A program made the translations under genes and the position numbers. 64,000 bases of DNA from Cristatella mucedo (Eukaryota; Bryozoa; Phylactolaemata; Cristatellidae), in NCBI GenBank assembly GCA_009760855.2, contig WPIO01000015.1, positions 1-64,000 on the forward strand, given 5' to 3'. Below, piece after piece: positions 8,841 through 23,240 of the stretch; the stretch's first letter is position 1; the number at the start of each line of letters is the position of its first letter. A model generated the notes under the pieces. The model saw only the letters and a program-made list of their open reading frames with translations. It was not told where the DNA came from and ran no database searches.

Positions 8841-10110
8841 GAGCCTGCGTGACCGCGATCCTCAGAGGACCCTCCGTAGTAGAAGATCAAACGCTCCTGA
8901 ACCGAGGGAACCTTGAGGGCTTAAATCGCATCATCCAGCTATTCGAGAGCAACAGTGGCAACAGTCGCATCACTGGAGGAAAGCATACGGCGGGCGTGAA
9001 TAGCCCGGAAGATGTTTGCTTGCTAACCAAGCGGGACTAAGCCGAGGCCACCACTCGAGCGCGGGGCATCAGAGGAACACGTCGTGTCGCACAGACGCAG
9101 GCAGCACGAGATCCGACATAGCTTCATCACGGCTTTATCAGCCAGGAGAAGGAGCTTCTTCTGGAGCCATTAGGCACGACCGAGATACTCAAGCCGGGGC
9201 ATTATGAAGCTGCGAAGAGCATCAACGTTTTTCAGGGCACGAGGAGGGAGTGATAAATAAGGATCCTATCGCAGGTGAGGAGTGTAGTCGCTACCTCCAT
9301 CCGCGCTACGGGGTAAGCAAAGGCGTAGGGGCCCAAAGTCACAGGTGCGATGCCTCTGCCTCCTACAGTAGGATCTCGGCTCACAAACAAAGGGTAGTCA
9401 GTCACCGCGACAGTTGGAGGAGGATCCTGTAATTCACCGGGCGAAAGGACAGAAGACCAATCTGGGCCGCTACAAAAGTTACCCAATCGAGGATCGAGTT
9501 GCCTGAGTCGTTAGTGCAATTGAAGTGAGTTCCAGGCTTTGTTTTTACACCAGCTAAAAGAAAAATCTTCAAAGGATTTCAGGTTCAAGCGATGTGTATC
9601 AAATTCATAACTATAGCTTAATTATCGATAAATCACGAGAAGAACTTTTGATGCGCCCATGCCTTGGCGATAAACTTGTGAGCCAGTCATAAGATGTCCT
9701 CCTTCTTCAGGTAGCTGCAGAGCAAAGGGTCATATATGCACTCCTGCCTCCATAAATAAGTCCGGGTTCGCTATATTCACATGTAATACCTTCTGGCTAA
9801 CATTTCGGCGAACTGGCTGATAGCCGCTTGTGTTTCAAACGCCAGATGAAGCACTTGCAGCATCTTATTTCGAAGTCCTTGTTTAGTCTTGCCTTGGCTT
9901 TCGAACATAGCCCCTCCATTGAATTATGATATACACACGAATGCTGTAGCAGTAAGAGAGTAGCAAGTTGGATTTGCCATTTCCTCCCATTAAACCACGG
10001 CATAAGAGACATTTAATAGCACCGCAATGTCTTGGTACTTGTACAAAGCTGACGTTTTTTGAAGCTGCCAAACCTATTGGATTAGAGTAAGCCCACCTAA
10101 GGCTCGCACC
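8841..10110. other. No recognisable gene
   Basis: Short open frames only. A faint resemblance to the - strand L2 C-terminus occurs at 9527-9600 (GAGTTCCAGGCTTTG and TCAAAGGATTTCAGGTTC against the L2 reverse strand), possibly a very old relic. The rest of the stretch is unassigned. Confidence 0.3.
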
Positions 10111-10114
10111 TTCA

Positions 10115-10830
10115 TACCTGAGCGGCCTGCTCTATCGAGCCTCGATGCGTGCGCAGCTCGGCAGTAAGATTCCTCATGCAACACCAGACCAGTTTTCGAC
10201 TTACGAAATAGCAAGGACTACTTTTAAAAAACGTCGACGTGCTTGTAAGCTGGGTTCACGGTGAATATTAGAAAACTGATTTAAAGTCATTTTTTTGGCG
10301 AAGATGTTCAAGTACAAATAGCCTCAAAATGGGAAAAGGTGCACCTAAGGCATCCGTGGCGGAACGTCAAAAGAAAATTTGCGGTCCCTGCCGGTTAGAC
10401 GTGCGAGTGGTAGCATCGGAGTAACGATTGTGGCTGGAGAACACACTCATGGCCTTGGCACCAGGTCTGCAAGCCCAGTAGCGCATGGTGCAGTATAAAG
10501 GCGCGAGAAGGAATTCTTTCGGGTGAGCTTGCTCAACCTGCTGGACGGAAATGGCTGCTTTCAGCATCTAGTAATGCAAAAGAAAAATGCTCGAATGCTA
10601 TTAATATTAAGTGCAGATTCATCTGTGCAGTTTAGAATTGCCTGTACAAGATGCCGGCAGAATGATGGCATGACCACGGGACAGATTCACAAATGGAAAA
10701 AGCTGAGCCGCCGAATTGCCTCTACCAGCGTATCTCCTCTTTTTACATGCTAGGAAGAAGACATCACCACAATGGTGGCAGTAACTTATCTCGGCATCAA
10801 TCTACTAAATCCGATCGACGGCGACTTCGT
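10115..10830 (+). repeat. Decayed satellite monomer, left fringe (partial)
   Basis: Matches the array consensus in order: CTCGATGCG..., AAATAGCAAGGACTAC, GCTTGTAAGCTGGGTT, TTGTGGCTGGAGAACA, CTGCTGGACGGAAATGGCTG and TATCTCGGCATCAATCTACT (10786-10805). Identity is far below that of the core array. It appears to keep the ~145-base segment that core monomers have lost (CTGTACAAGATGCC around 10643). Confidence 0.6.
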
Positions 10831-11144
10831 CGACTTTAAAGAGTCTTGTGACCTCCTGTATCGGTGACGTCCACACTAGCACTGGAGCAGCATGCCGCGA
10901 TCAACGTAAAATTGCCGTAAAAAACCGGTACGGTACGACGAACAAGACATGGAATCGCGAAGGCAGGTCGTGCAATTTTTTGGCTAGGAAAAAACTACTG
11001 GACTGTAGTAAGGCCACTTGTGGGATGGAGTTTTGCATTTGAGAGGGTAATCAATCCACCAGTCCTCGATCCCTGCGTTGGTCGACAGTAAGACTAATCA
11101 TGATATATAAGAGAAGTATTTGACTAATAAAAAATAAACATTAA

Positions 11145-11840
11145 CTTTAAAAGACAGCGACTTGCTTGTATGCTGGGATGGCAGTTAAAATTAGACGATG
11201 GCGTTGAAATCGTTTACTGAACAGAGATATTCATTTATGAACCTCGGCTAAACCGGACGAGGTCGACCTAACTGGCGCCCTGGAACAACGTCAAACAAAG
11301 TCATGAAGCGCCAGTCACCCAGGCATGCCAGTGATGGCCCCAGAGCAAGGTTGTGGCTGGAGAACACGGTGAAGCAAGCTAGCGCCAGGTCTGCAGGCTC
11401 AATAGCTCCAAGCACAGTGCACAGGGGCGGGAGGGAGGTCATTAGCGTATGCTAGCTCCACCGGCTGCCCAGCTGAGGCTGTGTTCGGCACCAAGTGATG
11501 CAAGCGAGAGCTGCCCAGGTGCTAAGAGAAGGTTGACAGCGGAGACGTCTGCACGGTTGACAGATGCCCGTAATACATTGCTTGGAGCGTATCTGTATGC
11601 ATGCGCCCATCACAAATTCGGCAAAGGGCTGAACTAACGGTCCAAATTGGCTCTGCAAGCGCTTCTCCTTGGTGTGGAGATTGCAAAGAAGACATCGCCA
11701 CCCTTTAACCTGTACATTCTCTCGGCATCGATCAACTAAATCCAAGCAGACGATGACTTGGGTCAACCACGAGCGGGTTAATAAGTCAGGTACTGAAAAC
11801 ACCAACTATCAGTCAAATTGATTGATAGGGACGAACTTGA
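11145..11840 (+). repeat. Decayed satellite monomer, left fringe (partial)
   Basis: GACTTGCTTGTATGCTGGG (11158-), TTGTGGCTGGAGAACACGG (11351-), GGTCCAAATTGGCTCTG (11640-) and TCTCGGCATCGATCAACT (11719-) follow the consensus order. It retains the extra ~145-base segment. Divergence is intermediate between 10.1 kb and the array proper. Confidence 0.65.
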
Positions 11841-11949
11841 CGACGCCTGGCTTAGACAAATCTGGACAGAAAGGGGCTTCTTGAACTATCTAACTCAGCA
11901 GAAGATAGTTGCACTCACAGACCTACTGTCTCAAAATGGCGCCATGAAG

Positions 11950-14640
11950 TCTTGAGGTACCTTGTTCTGAAATTGTTCCGAGACCTACAAACGAGACTTG
12001 GCGGACAGTCCTTCTTTTATCTCGCCCAAGTTTTGAACGTCGCTCCTCCCAAAATTGGATACGTCCACTCGTGTACGCTAGTAGTGGCAATTTTCAGCTC
12101 CTGTCATCACCTCTGCGGACCAGAAAGTGTCACTCGAAGCTAAGGCTTTGGCTGCTGCACACCAGGGCGTGCTCTGTCTAACCGTCATCAGCGTGACTCG
12201 GTCCAAGCCGACCAGTAGCTGCTAAGCTCGCTGGTGCTACAGAGGGCTATCTCCAGCAAGGAAGTCTTGACGTCACAGTTGTGGCTAAGCAGAGGGCCGA
12301 AGTACTACAGACCGATCGTGGGCTCAACATCCAAACGCTCAAACAGGTTCTTTCAGACAAAGCAAAATTAACTTTCCAAAAAAACACGAGAATTACGACA
12401 CAAAAGACGAAAAATAGCACTGCAAGGTCCATCTACTTATGAAGAGCCGACGAATTTTAGTAGGCCGTAACTACTGCATTTTTAAGCCCACGTGTGGGAG
12501 GCGCCTTCTTATTGGAAAGGCTTGCTCCATTGAAACTCAATCGAGGGAGCGCTTGACAAGAAAATTCATCATATATTAGACGTAAATATTCAACTAAGAA
12601 AGTAGCAACGACTAACTTTAAACCACATCGCCTCGCAAGTATACTGGGTTAGCAGTGACAAACAAGCAAAAGCTTTGAACTCAGCAATCACAATCCGTTA
12701 ATGTAATTCAAAGAATTCATTTGGCGAAGAAAAACTAAGCATGTAACTAAGTGATACGTAAGTTGGAGCTCAACTGTTGTGGCTGGAAAACTGGCTTACA
12801 GAGCCTTGCCCAGTTCTATAGGCCGAGTAGAATTGGGTTCAGTGCACAGGCGCAAAAACGAGTTTGGCAAGATAAGAATGCTCCACCTGCTGGACTTCCG
12901 TGGCCGCGTTGAGTGACTAGTCTTGCAAGGGAGATCCGCCCAGTTGCTGTGTGAAAATTTACGGGTACATGCAAAACTCAACTGTGCAAAGATTGTACAG
13001 TTGACAGTCGCCTGTACGAGATAACTTGGACAGTGATGGTTGGCACCCGGTACTCATTCGGAAACGGGAAGAGCTAATGGTCCAAATTAGCTCAGCCACC
13101 ACATTTTTTCTCAATACTTGGACACTGGAAAGAAGACATAACCACCATTTTCGCCGTACATTCTCTCGGCATCGATCTACTGACCCCAATCAGACTGCTG
13201 ACTACAAAGGTGAATATGGAGCTCGGACGTGAAAACATGAACGTTTAGTCAAGTTGATTGGTGGGGACGAATCTGATAACCCCACCGTATATGCCAACGT
13301 GGAAGAAGAGCCGAAGGGCATCTTCAACTGCGTACAGCGGCAAACTTTAGAAAACACACTCCGTCCCAGCTTGGTCTGATACTGATAGGCTCCAACCGCT
13401 CTAAGCTCGACTTCATTGTGTTCGTATCTGTCACCGTTACCCTCGATAAGACCCAGGGCCGTTTTCAGCTCCCGACATCACCTCTGCAGACCTGAAAGTG
13501 TCACTCGAAGCTGAGGCTTTGGGCGCAGTGTGCCAGGGGTGCTCTGTCTCGCCGTCATCGGCGTGACTCTTTCGAAAGCCGAACAGCAGCTGCTAAGCTC
13601 GCTGGTGCTTCAGAGGGCTATCTACAGCTAGGAAGTATTGACGTCACAGTTCTGGTTAAGCAGAGAGCCGAAGTGCTACAGACGAATCGTGGGCTCTACA
13701 TCCAAACGCTTAAGCAGGTTATTTCTGACAAAGCAAATTAACTTTCTAATAGAACCCCGAGAATTACTGCACAGAAGACGAGAAATAGCACTGCTAGGTC
13801 CATCCACTTATGACGAGCCTACTCTTTTTTACTAGGACGTAACGACTACATTTTTGTAAGCCCACGTGTTTGAGGTGCCTTCTTATTCGAAGGCCTTGCT
13901 CCATTGAACCTCAATCGAGGGAGAGCTTGAAAAGGAGGTTCATTATACATTATGACATGAATGTTCAAATGAGGAAGTAGCCACGACTACCTTTAAAACA
14001 CACCACCTTGCAACTATACAGGGTTGGCAGTGACATACAGGCAATGGCTTTGAACTCAGATATCGCCACCCGTAGGACTTCATCCAAAGAGTTTATTTGG
14101 CGCAGGAAAACTAAGCGTGTGACTGGTGGATACGGCTAGACTGTTGTGGCTAAAAAACTGGCTAACAGAGCCTGGCCCAGTTCGATGAGCATAATAGAAT
14201 TGGGCTCTCAGTGCACTGGCGAAAAAAGGAGTAAAAAGGTAGGATAAGGGTAGGATAAAGGTAGGATAAGCATGCTTCACCTTCTGGACTTCGGTGGCTG
14301 CGTTGAGCAGCTAGTCTTGCAAGCGATAGCCGCCCAGTTGCTGTTTAAAAATTTAGAGGGTGCATGCAAAACTTAACTGTGCAAAGATGGTACAGTTGAC
14401 CGACGCCTGTACGAGATAACTTGGACAGTGACGGTCGGCGCCCGGTACTGATTCGTAAACGGGAAGTGCTAAAGGTACCAATCAGTCTGCCATCACGTCT
14501 TTTCTCAATACTTGGGACACTGGGAGGAAGAAAACACCACCATTTTCACTGTACATTCTTTCGGCATCGATCTACTAACCAGAATCAGACTGTTGACAAC
14601 AAGGGAGAATATGGAGCCAGCTAGTGAGAACACTAACGGT
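11950..14640 (+). repeat. Satellite, long monomer type (~1.40-1.44 kb), left edge
   Basis: Two monomers. The marker TCTCGGCATCGATCTACT falls at about 11719, 13159 and 14559, giving spacings of 1440 and 1400. Each carries a segment of about 145 bases between the CTTGCAAG and GGTCCAAAT blocks (12934-13078; equivalent near 14330-14470), which includes CTGTACGAGATAACTTGGAC and CATTCGGAAACGGGAAG. Inner core monomers lack this segment. The same long type reappears at 46.7-48.8 kb on the far side. Confidence 0.85.
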
Positions 14641-16500
14641 CAGTCGAATTGATTGGAAGAGGCGAACCTGATAACCCCATCCCATAGGCCAACATGGAAG
14701 AGAGTAAGGGCATCTTCAACTACGTACAGCAGCAAACGTTAAAGAACGCACTCCGCCTCAGCTTTGTCTGAATACTGATAGCCTCCAACCGCTCCTAGCC
14801 CGACTCACTTGCGTTCGTATCTGTCAGCGTTACCCTCCTTAAGACCCGGCCTAACTTAAGCTCCTGACATTACTTCTGCAGTCCTGAAACTGTCACTCCT
14901 AGGAGAGGCTTTGGCCGCTCGCATGCCAGAGCGTGTTCCGTCTAGCCGTCATCAGCGTGACTCTGTCGAGAGCCGATCACCAACTGCTAAGGTCGCTGGT
15001 GCTTCAGAGGGCTATCAACTGCCAAGAAGTCTTCTCGTCACAGTTTAGGCTAAGCGGAGGGCCAAAGTGCTACAGACCGATCGTGGGCTCAACATCAGAA
15101 TGCTCAAGAAGCTTATTTCAGACAATGCAAAACTAACTTTCCAATAGAACCCCGAGAATTACTCCGCAAAAGACGAAAAATAGCAGTGCTAAGCCTGTCT
15201 ACCTATGACGAGCCGACGCTTTTGGCTAGGCTGTAACTACTGCATTTTATTGTAAGGGCTTGCTCCATTGAATCTCAATCGAGGGACACTTTGACAAGGA
15301 GGATTATCACACAATATGACACAAATATTCAACTGAGGAAGTTGCAACAGCTACCGTTAAAACACACCACCTCGCAAGTATGCTGGGTTAGTAGTTACAT
15401 ACAGGCAATGGCTTTGAACTTAGCTATAGCCATCTGCGAAACGTCATAGAAAGAATTCAATTGGCGCCGGCAAACTAAGCATGTGACTGGTTGAAACGGC
15501 TAGACTGTTGTAGCCTGGAAAACTGGCTCACACAGCCCGGCCCAATCCTTTAGGCCAAGTAGAATTGGGTTCAGGGCAGAGGTACAAAAAGGTGTTTGGT
15601 ACGATAAGCCTGCTCCAGCTGCTTGAATTCCATGGCTGCATTGAGCAACTACTCTTGCAAACCGAGGTCCAAATTAGCTCAGCTAGAAAACCTTCGCTGA
15701 ATACTTAGAGACTGGAACGAAGATGTCGCCATTATTTCGCCAATGCATTCTCTCGGCATCGATCTACTAACCCCAATCAGACTGTTGACAACAAGGGAGA
15801 ATATGGGGCCTGGTAGAGAAAACACAAACGGTCATTCAACTTAATTGGTTTGGACGAATCTGATAACCGTATTGTATGGGCCAACATGAAAAAGAGGAAG
15901 GGCATTTTTTACTACATACATCAGCAAACGTTAGAAGAGACTTTTGGCTAGGCCATAACTAGTGCATTTTTGTAAGCCCACGTATGGGAGGCGCGTTAAT
16001 ATTGTAAGGGCTTGCTCCATTGAACCTCAATCGAGTGACACCTTGACAAGGAGGTTTATCACACAATATGACACAAATATTCAACTAAGGAAGTAGCAAG
16101 GAATCCCGTTAAAACACAACGCTTTGCAAGAATACTGGGTTACTAGTGACATACAGGCAAAGGCTTAAAACTATGCAATCGCCATCCGTGAAACGTTATG
16201 CAAAGAATTAATTTTGCGCCGGCAAACTAAGCATGTGACTGATTGAAACGGCTCGAATGTTGTGGCCTGGAAAACGGGCTCACACAGCCTGGCCTAGTCC
16301 TATAGGCCAAATGGAATTAGGTTCGGTGCAAAGGTGCAAAAACGAATTTGATACGATAAGTGTGCTCCACCTGCTTGACTTCCATGGCTGTGTTGAGCAA
16401 CTATTCTTGCAAGCGCAGTCCAAATCAGCTTCGCCTGCATACCTTACCTAAGTATTAGAGTGCGGAACGAAGATATTGCCATTTTTTCGGCCATGCATTC
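14641..16500 (+). repeat. Satellite, start of the higher-order core (X-type monomer, then short S monomer)
   Basis: One ~1.19 kb monomer (marker 14559 to 15749) of the subtype with CCTAGGAGAGGCTTTGGCCG, followed by a 752-base monomer (15749 to 16501) lacking the ~450 bases between CAGCAAACGTT and CTTTTGGCTAGGCC (junction at about 15935). The same short type closes each later higher-order block, so this is the tail of a block whose left part is the older array. Confidence 0.8.
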
Positions 16501-19500
16501 TCTCGGCATCGATCTACTAACCCCAATCAGACTTCTGACAAAAAGGGAGATTATAGGGCGAGGTTGTGAAAACCCGAATGGCCAGTCAAGTTGATTGGTA
16601 GGGAAGACCCTGATAATCCCGTCATAGGCCTACATTGAAAAGAGGAAGGGTATGTTTAACTTCGTACGACAGCGAACGTTTGAATACACAGTCCGCCTTA
16701 TCTACGTCTGAATACTGATAGCCTCCAACAGCTCCAAGCCCGACTCTTTTGCGTTCGTATCTGTCACCGTTACCCTCAGTAGGACTCAGGGCAGTTTTCA
16801 TCTCCTGAAATCGCCACTGCAGACCTGAAAGTGTCACTTGAAGCTGAGGCTTTGGGCGCTGCATGCCAGGGCGTGCTCTGTCTTGCCGTCATCGGCTTGA
16901 CTCTGTCAAAAGCCGACCAGCAGCAGCTAAGCTTGCTGGTGCTTCAGAGGGCTCTCTACAGCAAGGAAATCTTGTCGTCACAGTTCTGGATAAATAGAGG
17001 GCCGCAGTGCAACAGATCCATCGTGGGCTCCACATCAAAATGCTAAAGCCGCTTATTTCTGACAAAGCAAAACTAACTTTTCGATGGAACTCCGAGAATT
17101 ACGTCACAGGAGACGAAAATAGCCCTGCAAGGCATGTCTACTTATGGCAAGCTTTCCACTGGGCTGTAACTACTGTATTTCGTTAGCCCACGTGTAGGAG
17201 GCGCCTTCTTATTGGAAGGTCTTGCTCCGTTGAACCTCAATCGAGGGAGAGCTTGACGAGCATGTTAATAATACAATATGACAGAAATAGTCAAATGAGG
17301 AAGTAACAACGACTACCGTTAAAACACTGCCTCGCTAGGATACTAGGTTAGTAGTGACATACAGGCAATGGCTTTGAACTTTGCAATCGCCATGCGTCAA
17401 ACGTTATGCAAAGAATTCATTTGGTGAGGGCAAACTGAGAATGTGACTGGTAATAAGGCTCGACTGTTGTGGCTTGGAAAACTGGCTCACAGAGCCTGGC
17501 CCAGCCCGACAGGCCAAGTAGATTTGGGTTTAGTGCAAAGGTGCAAAAAGGAGTTTGGTGCGACAAGCGTGCTCCACGATTTTACCTTCCATGGCTGCCT
17601 TGAGCAACGAGTCTTGCAAGCAAGGTCGAAATCACCTGTGCGAGAAAACCTCGTCTCAATACTTAGGAAACTGGAACGAAGGTGTCGCCAATTTGTTTCC
17701 GTACATTCTCTCGGTATCGATGTACTAACACGAATCCGACTGTTGACAACAAGGGAGAATATGGGGTCTGGTAGTAAACACCCGAACGGTCAGTCAACCT
17801 AATCGGTAGAGACGAATCTTAGAACCCCATCCAATAGGCCAACATAAAAGAGAGGCAGGGCATCTTTAACTACGTACGACATCGAACGTTAGAATACACA
17901 CTCCGCCTCTGCTCGGTCTGAACACTGATAGGCTCCAACCGCTCTTAGCTCGACTCTATTTAGTTTGTATCTGTCACCGTTACCCACGTTAAGAATCGGG
18001 GCTTTTTTAAGCTCCCGACATCGCTACTGCAGTCCTGAAAGTATCACTCATAGGTGAGGATTTGGCTGCTGAATGCCAGAGCGTGTTTCATCTAGCAGTC
18101 ATCGGCGAGACTCTGTCAAGAGCCGATCACCAACTGCAAAGCTCGCTGGTGCTTCAGAGGGCTATCAACTGCCAAGAAGTCTTCTCGTCACAGTTCTGGC
18201 TAAGCAGACGGCCGAAGTGCTACAGACCGATCGTGGGCTCAACATCAGAATGCTCAAGAAGCTTATTTCAGACAATGCAAAACTAACTTTTCCATAGAAC
18301 CCTGAGAATTACTCCGCATAAGACGAAAAATAGCACTGCTAAGCTTGTCTACCTATGACGAGCCGACGCTTTTGGCTAGGCTGTAACTACTGCATTTTAT
18401 TGTAAGGGCTTGCTCCATTGAATCTCAATCGAGACACACTTTGACAAGGAGGATTATCACAAAATATGACACAAATATTCAACTGAGGAAGTAGCAAAAG
18501 CTACCGTTAAAACACACCGCCTCGCAAGTATGCTGGGTGAGTAGTTACATACAGGCAATGGCTTTGAACTTACCTATAGCCATCTGCGAAACGTCATAGA
18601 AAGAATTCAATTGGCGCCAGCAAAATAAGCATAAGACTGGTTGAAACGGCTAGACTGTTGTGGCCTGGAAAACTGGCTCACACAGCCCGGCCCATTCCTT
18701 TAGGCCAAGTAGAATTGGGTTCAGAGCAAAGGTACAAGAAGGAGTTTTGTACGATAAGGCTGCCCCACCTGCTTGAATTCCATTCCATGGCTGCATTGAG
18801 CAACTACTCTTGCAAACCGAGGTCTAAATAAGCTCAGCCAGAAAACCTTCCCAAATACTTAGAGACTGGAACGAAGACGTCACCATTATTTCGCCAATGC
18901 ATTCTCTCGGCATCGATCTACCAACCCCAAACAGACTGTTGACAACAAGGGAGAATATGTGGCCAGGTAGTAAAATCCGCAACGGTCGGTCGACTTAGTT
19001 GCTAGGGATGAATCTGCTAACCCCATCCAATACGCCAACATAAAAGAGAGTAAGGTAATCTTCAACTACGTACGATAAAGCGCGTTTGAATACACACTCA
19101 GCCTCAGCTCTGTCTGAATACTGAGAGGCTCCGACCGATCTAACCTCGACTCTATTTCGTTTGTATCTGTCACCGTTACCCTCGTTAAGACCCGGCTAAA
19201 TTTAAGCTTCTGACTTTACTTCTGCAGTCCTGAAACTGTCACTCCTAGGAGAGACTTTGGCCGCTCGCATGCCAGAGCGTGTTCCGTCTAGCCGTCATCA
19301 GCGTGACTCTGTCGAGAGCCGATCACCAACTGCTAAGGTCGCTGGTGCTTCAGAGGGCTATCAACTGCCAAGAAGTCTTCTCGTCACAGTTTAGGCTAAG
19401 CGGAGGGCCAAAGTGCTACAGACCGATCGTGGGCTGAACATCAGAATGCTCAAGAAGCTTATTTCAGACAATGCAAAACTAACTTTCCAATAGAACCCCG

Positions 19501-22500
19501 AGAACTACTCCGCAAAAGACGAAAAATAGCACTGCTAAGCCTGTCTACCTATGACGAGCCGACGCTTTTGGCTAGGCTGTAACTACTGCATTTTATTGTA
19601 AGGGCTTGCTCCATTGAATCTCAATCGAGGGACACTTTGACACGGAGGATTATCACACAATATGACACAAATATTCAACTGAGGAAGTGGCAACAGCTAC
19701 CGTTAAAACACACCGCCTCGCAAGTATGCTGGGTGAGTAGTTACATACAGGCAATGGCTTTGAACTTACCTATACCCATCTGCGAAACGTCATAGAAAGA
19801 ATTCAATTGGCGCCAGCAAAATAAGCATAAGACTGGTTGAAACGGCTAGACTGTTGTGGCCTGGAAAACTGGCTCACACAGCCCGGCCCATTCCTTTAGG
19901 CCAAGTAGAATTGGGTTCAGAGCAAAGGTACAAGAAGGAGTTTTGTACGATAAGGCTGCCCCACCTGCTTGAATTCCATTCCATGGCTGCATTGAGCAAC
20001 TACTCTTGCAAACCGAGGTCTAAATAAGCTCAGCCAGAAAACCTTCCCAAATACTTAGAGACTGGATCGAAGACGTCACCATTATTTCGCCAATGCATTC
20101 TCTCGGCATCGATCTACCAACCCCAAACAGACTGTTGACAACAAGGGAGAATATGTGGCCAGGTAGTAAAATCCGCAACGGTCGGTCGACTTAGTTGCTA
20201 GGGATGAATCTGCTAACCCCATCCAATACGCCAACATAAAAGAGAGTAAGGTAATCTTCAACTACGTACGATAAAGCGCGTTTGAATACACACTCAGCCT
20301 CAGCTCTGTCTGAATACTGAGAGGCTCCGACCGCTCTAAACTCGACTCTATTTCGTTTGTATCTGTCACCGTTACCCTCGTTAAGACCCGGCCCAATTTA
20401 AGCTCCTGACATCGCTACTGCAGTCCTGAAAGTGTTATTCATAGGTGAGGATTTCGCTGCTCGCATGCCAGAGCGTGTTCCGTCTAGCCGTGATCAGCGT
20501 GAATCTGTCGAGAGCCGATCACCAACTGCTAAGCTCGCTGGTGCTTCAGAGGGCTATCAACTGCCAAGAAGTCTTCACGTCACAGTTCTGGCTAAGCAGA
20601 GGGCCGAAGTGCTACAGACCGATCGTGGGCTCAACATCAGAATGCTCAAGAAGCTTATTTCAGACAATGCAAAACTAACTTTTCCATAGATACCTGAGAA
20701 TTACTCCGCATAAGACGAAAAATAGCACTGCTAAGCTTGTCTACCTATGACGAGCCGACGGTTTTGGCTAGGCTGTAACTACTGCATTTTATTGTAAGGG
20801 CTTGCTCCATTGAATCTCAATCGAGACACACTTTGACAAGGAGGATTATCACACAATATGACACAAATATTCAACTGAGGAAGTAGCAACAGTTACCGTT
20901 AAAACACACCGCCTCGCAAGTATGCTGGGTGAGTAGTTACATACAGGCAATGGCTTTGATTTTAGCTATAGCCATCTGCGAAACGTCATAGAAAGAATTC
21001 AATTTGCGCCAGCAAACTAAGCATGTGACTGGTTGAAACGGCTAGGCTGTTGTGGCCTGGAAAACTGGCTCACACAGCCCGGCCCATTCCTTTAGGCCAA
21101 GTAGAATTGGGTTCAGAGCAAAGGTACAAGAAGGAGTTTTGTACGATAAGGCTGCTCCACCTGCTTGAATTCCATTCCATGGCTGCATTGAGCAACTACT
21201 CTTGCAAACCGAGGTCTAAATTAGCTCAGCCAGAAAACCTTCCCAAATACTTAGAGACTGGGACGAAGACGGCACCATTATTTCGCCAATGAATTCTCTC
21301 GGCATCGATCTACCAACCCCAAACAGACTGTTGACAACAAGGGAGAATATGTGGCCAGGTAGTAAAAACCGCAACGGTCGGTCGACTTAGTTGCTAGGGA
21401 TGAATCTGCTAACCCCATCCAATACGCCAACATAAAAGAGAGTAAGGTAATCTTCAACTACGTACGATAAAGCGCGTTTTAATACACACTCAGCCTCAGC
21501 TCTGTCTGAATACTGAGAGGCTCCGACCGCTCTAACCTCGACTCTATTTCGTTTGTATCTGTCACCGTTACCCTCGTTAAGACCCGGCCCAATTTAAGCT
21601 CCTGACATTACTTCTGCAGTCCTGAAACTGTCACTCCTAGGAGAGACTTTGGCCGCTCGCATGCCAGAGCGTGTTCCGTCTAGCCGTCATCAGCGTGACT
21701 CTGTCGAGAGCCGATCACCAACTGCTAAGGTCGCTGGTGCTTCAGAGGGCTATCTACTGCCAAGAAGTCTTCTCGTCACAGTTTAGGCTAAGCGGAGGGC
21801 CAAAGTGCTACAGACCGATCGTGGGCTGAACATCAGAATGCTCAAGAAGCTTGTTTCAGACAATGCAAAACTAACTTTCCAATAGAACCCCGAGAATTAC
21901 TCCGCAAAAGACAAAAAATAGCACTGCTAAGCCTGTCTACCTATGACGAGCCGACGCTTTTGGCTAGGCTGCAACTACTGCATTTTTATGTAAGGGCTTG
22001 CTCCATTGAATCTCAATCGAGGGACACTTTGACACGGAGGATTATCACACAATATGACACAAATATTCAACTGAGGAAGTAGCAACAGCTACCGTTAAAA
22101 CACACCGCCTCGCAAGTATGCTGGGTTAGTAGTTACATACAGGCAATGGCTTTGAACTTAGCTATAGCCATCTGCGAAACGTCATAGAAAGAATTCAATT
22201 GGCGCCGGCAAACTAAGCATGTGACTGGTTGAAACGGCTAGACTGTTGTAGCCTGGAAAACTGGCTCACACAGCCCGGCCCATTCCTTTAGGCCAAGTAG
22301 AATTGGGTTCAGGGCAGAGGTACAAAAAGGTGTTTGGTACGATAAGCCTGCTCCAGCTGCTTGAATTCCATGGCTGCATTGAGCAACTACTCTTGCAAAC
22401 CGAGGTCCAAATTAGCTCAGCTAGAAAACCTTCGCTGAATACTTAGAGACTGGAACGAAGATGTCGCCATTATTTCGCCAATGCATTCTCTCGGCATCGA

Positions 22501-23240
22501 TCTACTAACCCCAATCAGACTGTTGACAACAAGGGAGAATATGGGGCCTGGTAGAGAAAACACAAACGGTCATTCAACTTAATTGGTTTGGACGAATCTG
22601 ATAACCGTATTGTATGGGCCAACATGAAAAAGAGGAAGGGCATTTTTTTTACTACATACATCAGCAAACGTTTAGAAGATGCTTTGGCTAGGCCATAACT
22701 AGTGCATTTTTGTAAGCCCACGTATGGGAGGCGCGTTAATATTGTAAGGGCTTGCTCCATTGAACCTCAATCGAGTGACACCTTGACAAGGAGGTTTATC
22801 ACACAATATGACACAAATATTCAACTAAGGAAGTAGCAAGGAATCCCGTTAAAACACAACGCTTTGCAAGAATACTGGGTTACTAGTGACATACAGGCAA
22901 AGGCTTAAAACTATGCAATCGCCATCCGTGAAACGTTATACAAAGAATTAATTTTGCGCCGGCAAACTAAGCATGTGACTGATTGAAACGGCTCGAATGT
23001 TGTGGCCTGGAAAACGGGCTCACACAGCCTGGCCTAGTCCTATAGGCCAAATGGAATTAGGTTCGGTGCAAAGGTGCAAAAACGAATTTGGTACGATAAG
23101 TGTGCTCCACCTGCTTGACTTCCATGGCTGTGTTGAGCAACTATTCTTGCAAGCGCGGTCCAAATCAGCTTCGCCTGCATACCTTACCTAAGTACTTAGA
23201 GTGCGGAACGAAGATATTGCCATTTTTTTCGGCCATGCAT
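16501..23240 (+). repeat. Higher-order repeat block A (6.74 kb): P-W-X-Y-X-S
   Basis: Marker TCTCGGCATCGATCTACT (or TCTCGGTATC) falls at 16501, 17707, 18903, 20101, 21297, 22487 and 23241: five ~1.2 kb monomers and one 754-base S monomer. Subtypes are told apart by the region around MSLEAEALGAAC (P, 16831), the TAGGTGAGGATTTGGCTGC variant (W, ~18050), CCTAGGAGAGACTTTGG (X, ~19245 and ~21640) and CATAGGTGAGGATTTCGCTG (Y, ~20440). P and W are almost identical to the same subtypes in block B, which shows that the unit of recent amplification is multi-monomeric. Confidence 0.88.

Noticed and set aside
13050-13080. CENP-B-box-like sequence in long monomers (ATTCGGAAACGGGAAG)
   Set aside because: The spacing between TTCG and CGGG is four bases, not the seven of the CENP-B box, and core monomers lack the segment.
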